Below are positions 17,544 through 26,700 of a DNA stretch of 64,000 bases, one piece after another (within the stretch, counting starts at the first letter, position 1; each line of letters starts with the position of its first letter). This stretch comes from Sulfurimonas sp. (GTDB lineage Bacteria; Campylobacterota; Campylobacteria; Campylobacterales; Sulfurimonadaceae): assembly GCF_026988655.1 (NCBI RefSeq), contig NZ_JALSKT010000014.1, positions 1 to 64,000 on the forward strand, in the 5' to 3' direction. Made by a program: the position numbers and the translations under genes. Under the pieces are notes generated by a model, which searched no databases, was not told where the DNA came from, and was given only the letters and a program-made list of their open reading frames with translations.

Positions 17544-18653
17544 TTAAAGACGGAGTTCTCGTTCTCTCATCCACAAACTTATAAATATAAACGCAGTAAA
17601 TACAATGATACTTGAACTTAAAAAGAGATACTTTGGATACCATTCGTAGATGTATCCAGAGAGTAGTGCCCCGCTAAAACCTCCCAATCCATAGCTTATG
17701 CCTGAAAAAAACTGTTGTGCAAGGCTTTTGTTTTTGTATAGATGAAACAAGTAACTAATAGCGGCGGTGTGAAAGAGTGCAAAACTCAAAGCATGTAAAG
17801 ACTGTGCGAAAAATAAAACATTGAGATTTTGAGGAAAATAAAAAACTAAAAGCCATCGAAACGCAGTGGCAAGAATAGTAAGCTGCAAAATTTTAAGTAG
17901 ATTAAAATGGAGGAATTTTCCCTGCACAAAAAACATAATGACCTCTATCAGTACCCCAAAACTCCAAAGATAGATAGTCATATCTAAAGATATCCCATAG
18001 TCTGTTTCATAAATAGTAAAAAAATTATAAAAAGCACCAAAACTCATCTGTACAAGCAAAAGCCCAAGCCAAAGCTTGTAGTCTTGCAGCAGGTTGATGT
18101 CATTAGTCTCTTTTTTTGCTCTTTTTTCTTCATGTTTTGGGGCGATACTTTGAACTTTGTAGCCTACAAACGCAGTAAATACCACAAAAAAGAGTAAAAA
18201 ATCAAGTGCAACATAAGCTGAGCTTAAAAACTTCACAAGCACCAAAGCAACGACAATAAAGCCCACCGAGCCAAAAAGTCTTACCTTCCCGTACATCTCT
18301 TTGCCTATACTATCCAAAGCAATAACTTCGACATAGGGTAACATCAAACTCATACCTATACCAAGAGCGACATTTGAAGCAAGTAGAAGGTAAAAACTTT
18401 CTAATGAAAAATAAAATGCAATAGCACTCAAAATGGCTAAAAGCAATGAAAACTTGAAAACTACTGCGTTTAGACGCATCCCTCGCATAAAAAGAAAAGG
18501 CAAGATAAAACGCACTAAAGGAGATGCTGCAAAGATGATACCTATCTCGCTTGCATCATAGCCCACTTCACTGAGCACTTTAGGTAAAAAGATGATGTAA
18601 ATCCCAACAATAGAAAAGTAAAAGTAGTAAAATAGTGATAATATCATAAACAT
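17544..18653 (-). CDS. MFS transporter (PPP-like family)
   Basis: 369 aa with about 12 predicted membrane helices. The opening (FYYFYFSIVGIYIIFLPKVL) and the central loop with KHEEKRAKKE between helices 6 and 7 resemble the phenylpropionate-permease-like MFS branch (MFS_1_like). The substrate cannot be deduced. There is no Shine-Dalgarno before the ATG; a TATATT box ends 7 nt upstream. It diverges from the Aer-like operon, sharing a 126-bp region that contains a 22-bp perfect inverted repeat. Confidence 0.8.
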   Translation of the reverse strand: MFMILSLFYYFYFSIVGIYIIFLPKVLSEVGYDASEIGIIFAASPLVRFILPFLFMRGMRLNAVVFKFSLLLAILSAIAFYFSLESFYLLLASNVALGIGMSLMLPYVEVIALDSIGKEMYGKVRLFGSVGFIVVALVLVKFLSSAYVALDFLLFFVVFTAFVGYKVQSIAPKHEEKRAKKETNDINLLQDYKLWLGLLLVQMSFGAFYNFFTIYETDYGISLDMTIYLWSFGVLIEVIMFFVQGKFLHFNLLKILQLTILATAFRWLLVFYFPQNLNVLFFAQSLHALSFALFHTAAISYLFHLYKNKSLAQQFFSGISYGLGGFSGALLSGYIYEWYPKYLFLSSSIIVFTAFIFISLWMRERELRL

Positions 18654-18660
18654 AAGGCGT

Positions 18661-18666
18661 AATATA
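18661..18666 (-). promoter_or_regulatory. -10 box for a leaderless MFS mRNA
   Basis: TATATT on the minus strand ends 7 nt before the ATG whose first base is 18653. No ribosome-binding site is visible. Confidence 0.35.
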
Positions 18667-18692
18667 TCATATTTGTAACAAAAATATGTTAG

Positions 18693-18698
18693 TATAAA
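18693..18698 (+). promoter_or_regulatory. -10 box of the Aer-like operon
   Basis: TATAAA ends 5 nt before the left arm of the long inverted repeat, so the mRNA would begin almost exactly at the base of the hairpin. Confidence 0.45.
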
Positions 18699-18703
18699 TT
18701 TTC

Positions 18704-18756
18704 ATTGCCATCCTAGAGTAAACTAGCGAATCATTAGTTTACTCTAGGATGGCAAT
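18704..18756. repeat. Perfect 22-bp inverted repeat in divergent promoter region
   Basis: The arms 18704-18725 (ATTGCCATCC...AAACTA) and 18735-18756 are exact reverse complements around a 9-nt spacer GCGAATCAT. The distal arm ends 23 nt before the ATG of the PAS gene. If transcription starts at about 18704, the mRNA opens with this hairpin, which could stabilise it or control translation; as DNA it could be an operator shared with the divergent MFS gene. It lacks a T-tract, so it is not a standard terminator. Confidence 0.85.
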
Positions 18757-18779
18757 AACTTTAAAAAGGGGAATATTCC

Positions 18780-19265
18780 ATGATATTAGAAATGAAACCT
18801 GATGACTTTATCATATCTAAAACAGATACAAAAGGTCGTCTAACTTATGTAAATAAAATCTTTATGACAATGGCAGAGTACTCAGAAGAGGAACTTTTGG
18901 GAAAACCGCACAATATCGTACGCCATCCCGAGATGCCAAAAACAGTCTTTAAACTTCTTTGGAGTCGCATACAAAATAAAGAAGAGATTTTTGCTTTTGT
19001 TGTGAACAAAACTAAAAAAGGCAATGAGTACTGGGTTTTAGCAAATGTAACAACTTCAGTGGATGAGAGAGGTAATATCATCGGATTTTATTCAGTCAGA
19101 AGAAAACCAAGCGATAACGCACTCAACATTATCAAACCACTCTATGCTAAAATGCTACAAGCAGAACGCAGCGGTGGCATAGCTGCTGGAGAAAAAGTTT
19201 TAAACGATGCACTATTTCAAGAAGGAGTTTCATATGATGAGTTTATCATCGCTATTCAAGGATAA
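18780..19265 (+). CDS. Aer/CetB-like PAS sensor protein
   Basis: 161 aa, a single PAS domain with the Aer signature [16 protein letters not shown] (about 41-57) and [13 protein letters not shown]. Aer-type PAS domains bind FAD and report redox or energy state. There is no membrane segment and no signalling domain, so it needs a partner. The next gene, overlapping by 32 nt, is a cytoplasmic chemoreceptor, making a two-protein receptor reminiscent of Campylobacter CetB/CetA. AAAAGGGGA lies before the ATG. FAD binding is inferred from the subfamily. Confidence 0.88.
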   Translation: MILEMKPDDFIISKTDTKGRLTYVNKIFMTMAEYSEEELLGKPHNIVRHPEMPKTVFKLLWSRIQNKEEIFAFVVNKTKKGNEYWVLANVTTSVDERGNIIGFYSVRRKPSDNALNIIKPLYAKMLQAERSGGIAAGEKVLNDALFQEGVSYDEFIIAIQG

Positions 19266-20553
19266 CAACAAAGTCTCTTCAGATGAGCTATTTAAAACGA
19301 TGACAAAAGTCATCAAAGAAGCGGCACAAGGGAACTTAGAATCACGTGTCACACACATCCCAGATGACAACTCCCAAATGTCAGAATTTGCTTGGGCTTT
19401 GAATGATATGCTTGACCAAACAGAAGCATTTATGCGTGATACGGCTACGGCCATAGAGTTCGCTGCGGCAGGGAAAACCTTTAGACATCCTTTCCCAGAG
19501 GGTCTTCATGGGATATACAAATATACATCAAACCAACTCAATGGCGCTATCAGCTCCATAGCCAACGGATATAAAACAAAAATGCTTGGAGAACTCTCTG
19601 CCCAATTCACTCGTCTTGGTGGTGGTGTAGCCAAAGGGCTTGGTGTCATTCAAGTCGATATCCTCGCTTCTTCTGAAAATGCCAAAGATATTGTAAGCGT
19701 GGCAGAACAAACTGCTGAGCAGTCTTCTTCAAGTCTTCAAAGTGTTATAGAGATCTCTCAAAGACTCGGTTCTTTAGTTGAGCTTATAGGCTCTTCGCAT
19801 GAGGGTATCATCTCGCTTGAGGGACGTTCACGTGAAATCTCTGATGTTGTTGGACTCATCAAAGACATCGCAGACCAGACCAATCTTCTCGCACTAAACG
19901 CAGCCATAGAAGCTGCACGTGCAGGTGAGCATGGACGTGGCTTTGCCGTGGTTGCTGATGAAGTAAGAAAACTAGCAGAACGTACACAAAAAGCGACAAC
20001 GGAGATAGAGATAAACATCTCAACCCTGCAACAAGAAGCAAACGATATGCGTACTAACTCTAATGAGATTAGTACCATAGCGCAAGAATCAAATGAAGTC
20101 ATCAGCAAATTTGAAGACACCTTTACAGAGCTCAATTCTTTAGCAGACAACTCTTACCAAACTGCCATCAGAATTCAAAACCGTCTCTTTACAACACTCG
20201 TAAAAGTTGACCATATCCTTTTCAAATCAAATGCTTACTCAACAGTGCTGAGTGGAAATAAAGAAAAAGTATTTCCAGATCACCACAACTGTCGTATGGG
20301 TAAATGGTATGATGGTCTTGGAGCAGAGCGTTTTGGACACACGAAATCATTTAAAGATATGGCAACGCCACATGCAACTGTTCACGATAGCGTCTTTAAA
20401 AACCTTGAATATGTTAAAGAAGACTCTGTACTCAAATATGACCACCCTCAAAAAGTTACAGAAAACTTTGTTAGGATGGAAAAAGCATCAGAGCAACTCT
20501 TTAGTGATTTGGATAAAATGCTTGATGAATATCAAAATGGAAAGAAAAAGTAG
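19234..20553 (+). CDS. Cytoplasmic chemoreceptor with C-terminal CZB zinc domain
   Basis: 439 aa. The ATG at 19234 is preferred over an upstream in-frame ATG at 19207 because GAAGGAG sits 6 nt before it. There are no membrane helices. Residues about 30-110 look HAMP/PAS-linker-like; the signalling hairpin tip is at about 215-240 ([19 protein letters not shown]). The C-terminal 130 residues form a CZB domain: VDHILFK, then [10 protein letters not shown] with the conserved His-Cys pair, and further His residues (HATVH). CZB domains bind zinc and can respond to hypochlorous acid through the Cys. Coupled to the upstream Aer-like PAS gene. Confidence 0.9.
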   Translation: MMSLSSLFKDNNKVSSDELFKTMTKVIKEAAQGNLESRVTHIPDDNSQMSEFAWALNDMLDQTEAFMRDTATAIEFAAAGKTFRHPFPEGLHGIYKYTSNQLNGAISSIANGYKTKMLGELSAQFTRLGGGVAKGLGVIQVDILASSENAKDIVSVAEQTAEQSSSSLQSVIEISQRLGSLVELIGSSHEGIISLEGRSREISDVVGLIKDIADQTNLLALNAAIEAARAGEHGRGFAVVADEVRKLAERTQKATTEIEINISTLQQEANDMRTNSNEISTIAQESNEVISKFEDTFTELNSLADNSYQTAIRIQNRLFTTLVKVDHILFKSNAYSTVLSGNKEKVFPDHHNCRMGKWYDGLGAERFGHTKSFKDMATPHATVHDSVFKNLEYVKEDSVLKYDHPQKVTENFVRMEKASEQLFSDLDKMLDEYQNGKKK

Positions 20554-20582
20554 GCGTTTACTAAACATTTACTTATAATTAT

Positions 20583-20690
20583 TATAATTACACATCTCAA
20601 TTATGTTTTCCCCTTTCATAAGAAGAGATATATACTCCTATAAATTTTTAAAACGGCTGAGTTTTCTCCCTTTTTATTCTCAGCCGTTTT
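20583..20690 (+). ncRNA. Possible small RNA or 3' UTR
   Basis: TATAAT at 20583-20588 (and another at 20574-20579) lies 30 bp after the chemoreceptor stop, and a strong intrinsic terminator ends the interval at about 20692. A transcript of about 95 nt starting near 20595 is possible, but it may simply be the untranslated tail of the chemoreceptor mRNA. Confidence 0.2.
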
Positions 20691-20692
20691 TG
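20651..20692 (+). terminator. Rho-independent terminator
   Basis: AAACGGCTGAG (20651-20661) pairs perfectly with CTCAGCCGTTT (20679-20689), followed by TTT. It ends the Aer-like operon transcript immediately before the promoter of the radical SAM gene. Confidence 0.85.
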
Positions 20693-20693
20693 C

Positions 20694-20699
20694 TACACT
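20694..20699 (+). promoter_or_regulatory. -10 box for a leaderless radical SAM mRNA
   Basis: TACACT preceded by TGC (extended -10) ends 6 nt before the ATG at 20706; no ribosome-binding site is present. Confidence 0.45.
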
Positions 20700-20705
20700 T
20701 CGTTT

Positions 20706-22202
20706 ATGAAAATCATACTCACAACTTTAAACTCAAGATTTACCCATTCGGCTATTGGTTTGCGATATCTTTATGCCAATATGCAAGAGCTACAAGAAAA
20801 TACTTCTATACAAGAGTTTAGTATCAATGATGCCATCCAAACCATCGCAGAAAAACTTCTCATTCATCAGCCTGACATCATCGGTATCGGTGTCTATATC
20901 TGGAATGCAACAGAGGTACGTGAGCTTATTCACATCATCAAAAAAGTCTCACCACAGACGCGTATCATACTTGGTGGTCCTGAAGTCACGTATCTTCCTT
21001 TTCGTGTAAACTTTGACGATGCTGATTATATCATTCAAGGTGAAGGTGATTTGGCTTTTTATGAGCTTTGTAAAGACATCCTAAACGCAGTAGCCAAAGA
21101 ACGTATCATCAAAATGACTGCACCAAACCTTAAAGCAATAGCACTTCCTTATCGTTACTACACGGATGATGACATCAAAAACCGCTATATTTATGTAGAG
21201 ATTTCTCGTGGTTGCCCTTTTGAGTGTGAATTTTGTCTCTCCTCCATGGATGAAAAAGTACGTGCCTTTAATCTTGATGATGTCCTTGATGAGTTTGAAA
21301 TACTTTGGCAAAGAGGGGCGAGAAACTTTAAGTTTGTTGATAGAACATTTAACCTCAACATGAGGGCAGCCAACAGGATCTTAGACTTCTTCTTATCAAA
21401 AGAGCCACCCTACTTTGCCCACTTTGAAGTCATACCCGACCATTTTCCAGCCTCTCTGCGAGAAAAGATAAAAAGCTTTCCTCATGGGGCTTTGCAACTA
21501 GAGATAGGCATACAAACACTCAATCTTGAGATAGCGAACAATATCTCAAGACAACTCAAACTAGATAAGATAAAAGATAACATTAGCTTTTTAGAAAATG
21601 AAACAACAGCACATATTCATCTTGACTTGATTGTCGGTCTTCCCGGGGAGTCTTTAGAGAGTTTTGGAGACAACCTTGATGCACTTATGGCTATGAGTTC
21701 TTGCGAGATTCAAATAGGCATCCTCAAAAAACTCTCAGGCACACATATCAGCCGACATGATCTACTCGAGGGAATGGTCTACAGTGATATTCCACCCTAT
21801 GATATTCTCAAAAACAACAAACTCAGCTTTAATGACATTCAAATAATGAAACGTTTTGCAAGGTTTTGGGACCTCTACTACAACAGCGGTAACTTCAAAA
21901 CAAGCCTGCCGCTGCTTTGGCAAGAAACAAGCGTCTATAAAAACTTTTATGCCTTTGGTCTTTGGATATATGAACAAACAGACGCAACATGGAAAATCTC
22001 CCTCCAACGTCAAGGAGAACTCCTCTTTAGCTATCTAAGTGAAGTAAAAAAACTTGATAAACAAAATATAGCTGATGCAATGTTAGAAGATATGATGAAG
22101 TTAAAAGGAAGAGCCATTCCAGCCTACCTCAAACCATTTGCCCAAGGTTTCACAACAAATGCAAAGCTTGGAACCTCAGGATTTAACAAAAGACAGAACT
22201 AA
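20706..22202 (+). CDS. B12-binding domain radical SAM protein (DUF4080-type)
   Basis: 498 aa. Residues 1-140 form a cobalamin-binding-like Rossmann domain (TLNSRFTHSAIGLRYL, then LGGPEVTYLP). The radical SAM core starts at about 168 with the cluster motif CPFECEFC (CxxxCxxC), and continues with FVDRTFNLN and a GLPGES block. The C-terminal about 140 residues match the DUF4080 arrangement. Such enzymes cleave S-adenosylmethionine; the substrate is unknown. It belongs with the cobalamin genes of this window only functionally. Its last 4 bases overlap the convergent HD-GYP gene. Confidence 0.88.
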   Translation: MKIILTTLNSRFTHSAIGLRYLYANMQELQENTSIQEFSINDAIQTIAEKLLIHQPDIIGIGVYIWNATEVRELIHIIKKVSPQTRIILGGPEVTYLPFRVNFDDADYIIQGEGDLAFYELCKDILNAVAKERIIKMTAPNLKAIALPYRYYTDDDIKNRYIYVEISRGCPFECEFCLSSMDEKVRAFNLDDVLDEFEILWQRGARNFKFVDRTFNLNMRAANRILDFFLSKEPPYFAHFEVIPDHFPASLREKIKSFPHGALQLEIGIQTLNLEIANNISRQLKLDKIKDNISFLENETTAHIHLDLIVGLPGESLESFGDNLDALMAMSSCEIQIGILKKLSGTHISRHDLLEGMVYSDIPPYDILKNNKLSFNDIQIMKRFARFWDLYYNSGNFKTSLPLLWQETSVYKNFYAFGLWIYEQTDATWKISLQRQGELLFSYLSEVKKLDKQNIADAMLEDMMKLKGRAIPAYLKPFAQGFTTNAKLGTSGFNKRQN

Positions 22203-23704
22203 GAAAGCAGAAGTTTTTCCAACTCTTTAGATGATTTGATATGATGCAAAGAGAGGTCTATACTCTGCATCTCACAACTTGCAATAGTATCTTTTAAGAT
22301 AGTATCAATGCCTAGTTTTATCTCCTCACAACGGCAAGCTCCATTATCTAAAACAAGAAAATCATCCCCAAAAATTCTAAAAACCATATCACTTAAACAA
22401 TGCTCTTTTACATACAAAGCCACCTTTGTTAAAGTAAGGTCACCTGCATTCCAGCCACTCTCTTTGTTGTATCTTGAAAAATTTTTCATCATAAACATAT
22501 GCAGTTTCGTATATGTACAATCATAATTATTTTGCACAATCTTTACATCAAAGTAACTTTGATTGTACAGATCTGTAAGCCTGTCTTTATAAAAGTAAGC
22601 AAATCGCTCTTTTTCTAAAGCCGTATTAGGGAGTTGATTGATCCCATCATCAAGCTTTATATCTGCTAGTGCTACTAAAGCAGCTTCAACCACTTTTACA
22701 TTAAACTGTATGCCTTTTAAACTTCCTATCTCTTCAAGCGCATCTTGTACACTTTTACGCCCTTTATATATTCGGTTTGTCGTCATTGCATCAAAAGTAT
22801 CTGCAACCATCATCACTTTAGCAAATTCATTAATTTCCTTAGACCTGATGCCTCTTGGATAACCACTCCCATCACAGCGTTCATGATGATCTCTCACTAT
22901 GTCAGCTAACTCTTTAAACATTGGAATGCCAACAAGAAGTCTATAGCCAACTTCTGCATGCTCTTGGATAAGTTTATACTCCAAATCATTGAGCTTTTGA
23001 GGTTTTAAAAGAACCACATCTGGGGTTGCCACTTTGCCTATATCGTGTAAAATCCCTGCTTTATATACTTTCTCACACGCTACATCACTATAGTGCATCT
23101 CTTTTGCTATCATCTTACTGTAGGTGGCAACGCGCTCAGAGTGTCCCGCGGTATAAGTATCTCTCTCTTCTATCATCGTCACCATTGCCAAAAGTGTTTT
23201 TTCGTAATTTTGCTTTTGAAAATGTATCATAGTACTTAACTCTGAAGTTTTTTGTTCAACCATTCTTTGCAAGCTCTGTTTATACTCTTCATTTTCTTTA
23301 AAGGTGTGCAATTTTTCACTTATCTTAAAAAGTTCATAATTGAGCTGTTCAAAATCAAAAGGTTTTAAAACATAGCCATCAACTCCAAGCTTAATTGCAC
23401 TTATCATATAGTCAGATTCACTATGTGCTGTTGTAATTAAGATAGCTTGTTCATTGTTGATTTTTCTTATCTTTGCTATCATATCTATCCCATTCATCAC
23501 AGGCATAGACAAATCACTAACGACAATGTCAAAATCCTCTTTGGTGTACGCTTCTAGCCCTTCTTTTCCATTTTTTGCTACGACAACTTTTAAAAAAAAG
23601 TTTTCTAAATACGCCATCATCTCCTTTCTAATGGGAGCATCATCTTCTACATATAAAACATTTAAAGTTTGTGCCAAAGTTTTTAGTTGCTTTATGTAAT
23701 TCAT
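22199..23704 (-). CDS. Response regulator with HD-GYP and degenerate GGDEF domain
   Basis: 501 aa. A receiver domain (about 10-130; acidic patch YVEDD, phospho-acceptor Asp in VSDLSMP, Lys in VLKPF), a short coiled coil (145-170), then an HD-GYP cyclic-di-GMP phosphodiesterase domain (about 175-345: AGHSERV, ILHDIGK, HHERCDGSGYP). The last about 140 residues look like a diguanylate-cyclase fold (DRLTDLYNQSYF at its start) whose GGDEF loop reads FGDDF, so it is probably non-catalytic. Predicted to lower cyclic-di-GMP when phosphorylated. It is divergent from the CheB-CheR-kinase gene (35-bp gap), a likely partner. Confidence 0.88.
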   Translation of the reverse strand: MNYIKQLKTLAQTLNVLYVEDDAPIRKEMMAYLENFFLKVVVAKNGKEGLEAYTKEDFDIVVSDLSMPVMNGIDMIAKIRKINNEQAILITTAHSESDYMISAIKLGVDGYVLKPFDFEQLNYELFKISEKLHTFKENEEYKQSLQRMVEQKTSELSTMIHFQKQNYEKTLLAMVTMIEERDTYTAGHSERVATYSKMIAKEMHYSDVACEKVYKAGILHDIGKVATPDVVLLKPQKLNDLEYKLIQEHAEVGYRLLVGIPMFKELADIVRDHHERCDGSGYPRGIRSKEINEFAKVMMVADTFDAMTTNRIYKGRKSVQDALEEIGSLKGIQFNVKVVEAALVALADIKLDDGINQLPNTALEKERFAYFYKDRLTDLYNQSYFDVKIVQNNYDCTYTKLHMFMMKNFSRYNKESGWNAGDLTLTKVALYVKEHCLSDMVFRIFGDDFLVLDNGACRCEEIKLGIDTILKDTIASCEMQSIDLSLHHIKSSKELEKLLLS

Positions 23705-23710
23705 CTGTTT

Positions 23711-23716
23711 ATCTTA
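23711..23716 (-). promoter_or_regulatory. -10 box for a leaderless HD-GYP regulator mRNA
   Basis: TAAGAT on the minus strand ends 6 nt before the ATG (first base 23704); no Shine-Dalgarno. Confidence 0.4.
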
Positions 23717-23728
23717 TCTAAAATATGC

Positions 23729-23734
23729 TAAAAT
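23729..23734 (+). promoter_or_regulatory. -10 box for a leaderless CheB-CheR-kinase mRNA
   Basis: TAAAAT ends 5 nt before the ATG at 23740. The 35-bp gap to the divergent regulator holds both -10 boxes, so the two promoters overlap completely and must compete or be co-regulated. Confidence 0.45.
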
Positions 23735-23739
23735 AGAAA

Positions 23740-26700
23740 ATGCAAAAATCTAAATATGTCGGTATTGGTGTCAGTACTGGAGGACTTGTTACACTCAAAA
23801 AGCTACTAGCACTTTTACCGACACAAGAAAATATTACCTATTTTATAGCGCAACACCTTGATGTAAATACTAAAAGTCATCTCGAAGAGATTCTCTCACC
23901 TTACACAAAAATACCCTTACATACAATGCAAGTGAGAGAAACATTTGCAGTAAACTCCATCAACATTATTCCACCTGGATATAATTTATTTTGCGAAAAT
24001 GGCACTTTAGTTTTAGAAAAAAATTCTCTTGCACAACATCTTCCAACACCCTCTGCTGATAAGCTCTTTGAAGCACTTGCTATGTGTAAAAAACAAGATA
24101 GTATCGGCATAGTTCTTACAGGAACAGGGCATGATGGATCTAGCGGGATTGAAGAAATTAAGCGTTATGGTGGTAAAACATTAGCCCAATCCCCCATGGA
24201 AGCCCTCTATCAAGATATGCCACAAAATGCCATTGACACTGGTTTTATCGACGATGTACTCAGTATTAAACAAATCGCCTATGAGTTGAAACTTATAGCA
24301 CAGCAAAGCATCAAACCACTTGCTCAAATCACAAAACTTTTACGAGAAAAAGAACACTTTAACATAGAAAAATACAAAGAGGAAACAATTAGTAGACGAC
24401 TAGAGCGACGTATGATGCTCACCGATTCCAAAGATATACATCAATACCTGGAGTATCTTAAAAAACATGAAGAGGAGCTTCATATCCTTAGACAAAGTCT
24501 ACTCATCGGAGTGACAGAATTTTTTAGAGATGCAAAAGCTTTTGATGGTTTAAAAAAAGAGTTGCTGCAGTATCTCGCAGACAAACCAAAACAGTATAAT
24601 TTTCGAGCATCTTGCATCGCTTGCTCAACTGGCGAAGAAGCTTACTCTCTTGGCATCATCTTAGCCGAGACAAAAGAAGAGCTACACAAAGAGTTTGAGG
24701 TCACTATCTTTGCTACAGATATCAACGACACAGCACTCAGCATCGCAAGAAAAGGTTTTTATGCTCATAAATCTTTTGATGGTATGGATAAGCAACGCCT
24801 AGAAAAGTATTTTATAGCGCTCGAGGATGGCTACAAAGCAAATGACACCTTGCGCTCACAAATCATTTTTAGCCATCATGACATCTTAAGTGATCAGCCT
24901 TTTCTTAAACAAGACCTTATTATATGTAGAAATTTTATGATTTATATTAATGCAGATATACAGACAGAGCTTTTTAAAATCTTTTACCATTCACTCAAAG
25001 AGGATGGACTCTTGTTTTTAGGCTCATCTGAGACAGCACTTCTAAGCGCTGAATACTTTAGAGAAATCGCTGCGCAATCAAAAATCTACAAAAGACAGAA
25101 GATAAAAAAACCCTTTAACATACCATCTCGTTACTTGTCTAAACAACTGCAAACACAATACAATCAGCCTTCATTACAAAAAAGCAGCACCAAACTACCA
25201 CAGATTGAATCTGAAATCACCCACACAATGTTTGAGATATTGTCTTCAAAAACAATCGTAGTCAATCCTAACTTTTCCATAGTCTATAAACAAGGGGATT
25301 TCCCATTTTTAGAGATTCCTGATGGCTTTGTAACGCTCAATGTCATAGAAAACTTGCATCAAGCCCTACGTTACGATGTCACAAAACTGCTCAATAAAGT
25401 TCTCAAATCCCATACAACTCAAAGCACAAAGTTTATTGAACTCGATGTACAAAATCAGCAAAAAATTTTTGTTCGAGTGACGGCTTCTTGGCTCAAAGAA
25501 AAAAAGGAAGACTCCTTTATCCTACTCTATTTTGAAGATCTCAATCCAGAGCAACTGCAGTTTAATGCACAGAGGCATTATATAGCTGACGAATCCGAAG
25601 TTATCAAAAACCTCACTGCTCAAATCACTACCCTTAAAGAAGACAATACCCATATCTTAAAAGAAGTCGCTTCTTCAAAAGAGAATATGCAACTCCTTTA
25701 TGAAGAACTACAAAGTGCCAATGAAGAACTCCAAAGCTCAAACGAAGAGTTAGAAACCAGCAATGAAGAGTTACAAAGTTCAAACGAGGAGTTGCATTTA
25801 TCCATAGCTAATGAGCAAAAACTTCAAAGAAACCTCTCTTTAATTCTTGAGTCAACCTATGATGGCATCATCGGTTTGGATAAAAAAGGTAAACATACCT
25901 TTGTAAATAATGCAGCACTCCAAATCCTCGGATACAAAGAAGAGGAGTTGTTGGGCAAAGAGGCACATCATACTTGGCATCACACCAAAGCAAACGGAGA
26001 GAACTATCCTCTCAAAGAGTGTACTCTACATTATCACCTCTCACGAGGGAAAAAATTACAACAAAAAGATACCTTTTGGACAAAAAATGGACAAGCAGTA
26101 CAAGTACAAGTATTTCAAAATCCAATAATAGAAGATGGAAAAACTATAGGGGCAGTTGTCTCATTTCACGACATAACAAAAGAGAATAGACTTACACATG
26201 AGCTCTATCTACAAGAAAACCTTTACAGACTCACTTTCGAAGAAGCAGATATTGGGATAGCACACACCTCCCTTGATGGACATTTCAAAGATGCAAACAA
26301 GTATCTTTGTAATCTACTTGGATATACAAATGAAGAGTTTTTAAAGTTAACAGTTGCACAAGTCACGCATCCACAAGACCAAGACACAGATAAAGAGATG
26401 CTTCAAAACCTGCAAAATGGGCTGCAAGCTTCTTATCATATTGAAAAAAGATATATCCATAAAAATGGTGATACCGTATGGGTAAATTTAGCTGTTGTTT
26501 TGCTCAAAGATGCCTTTGGAAAACCGCTCTATTTTCTTAAAATTATTCGAGATATTACCCAACTTAAACTCCTTATGTATCAGCTCGAAGTAGAAAAAAA
26601 TAAATTTCAAAATATCTTAGAGTTTACCCCTATTCCGATAATGTTATATAGCCAAGATAAGGGTCATATCTTGTTTATAAATCAAAACTTTGAAGAGACA

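Noticed and set aside
19207-19233. Upstream in-frame ATG for the CZB chemoreceptor
   Set aside because: It lacks a ribosome-binding site and lies deeper in the PAS gene; GAAGGAG fits the ATG at 19234.
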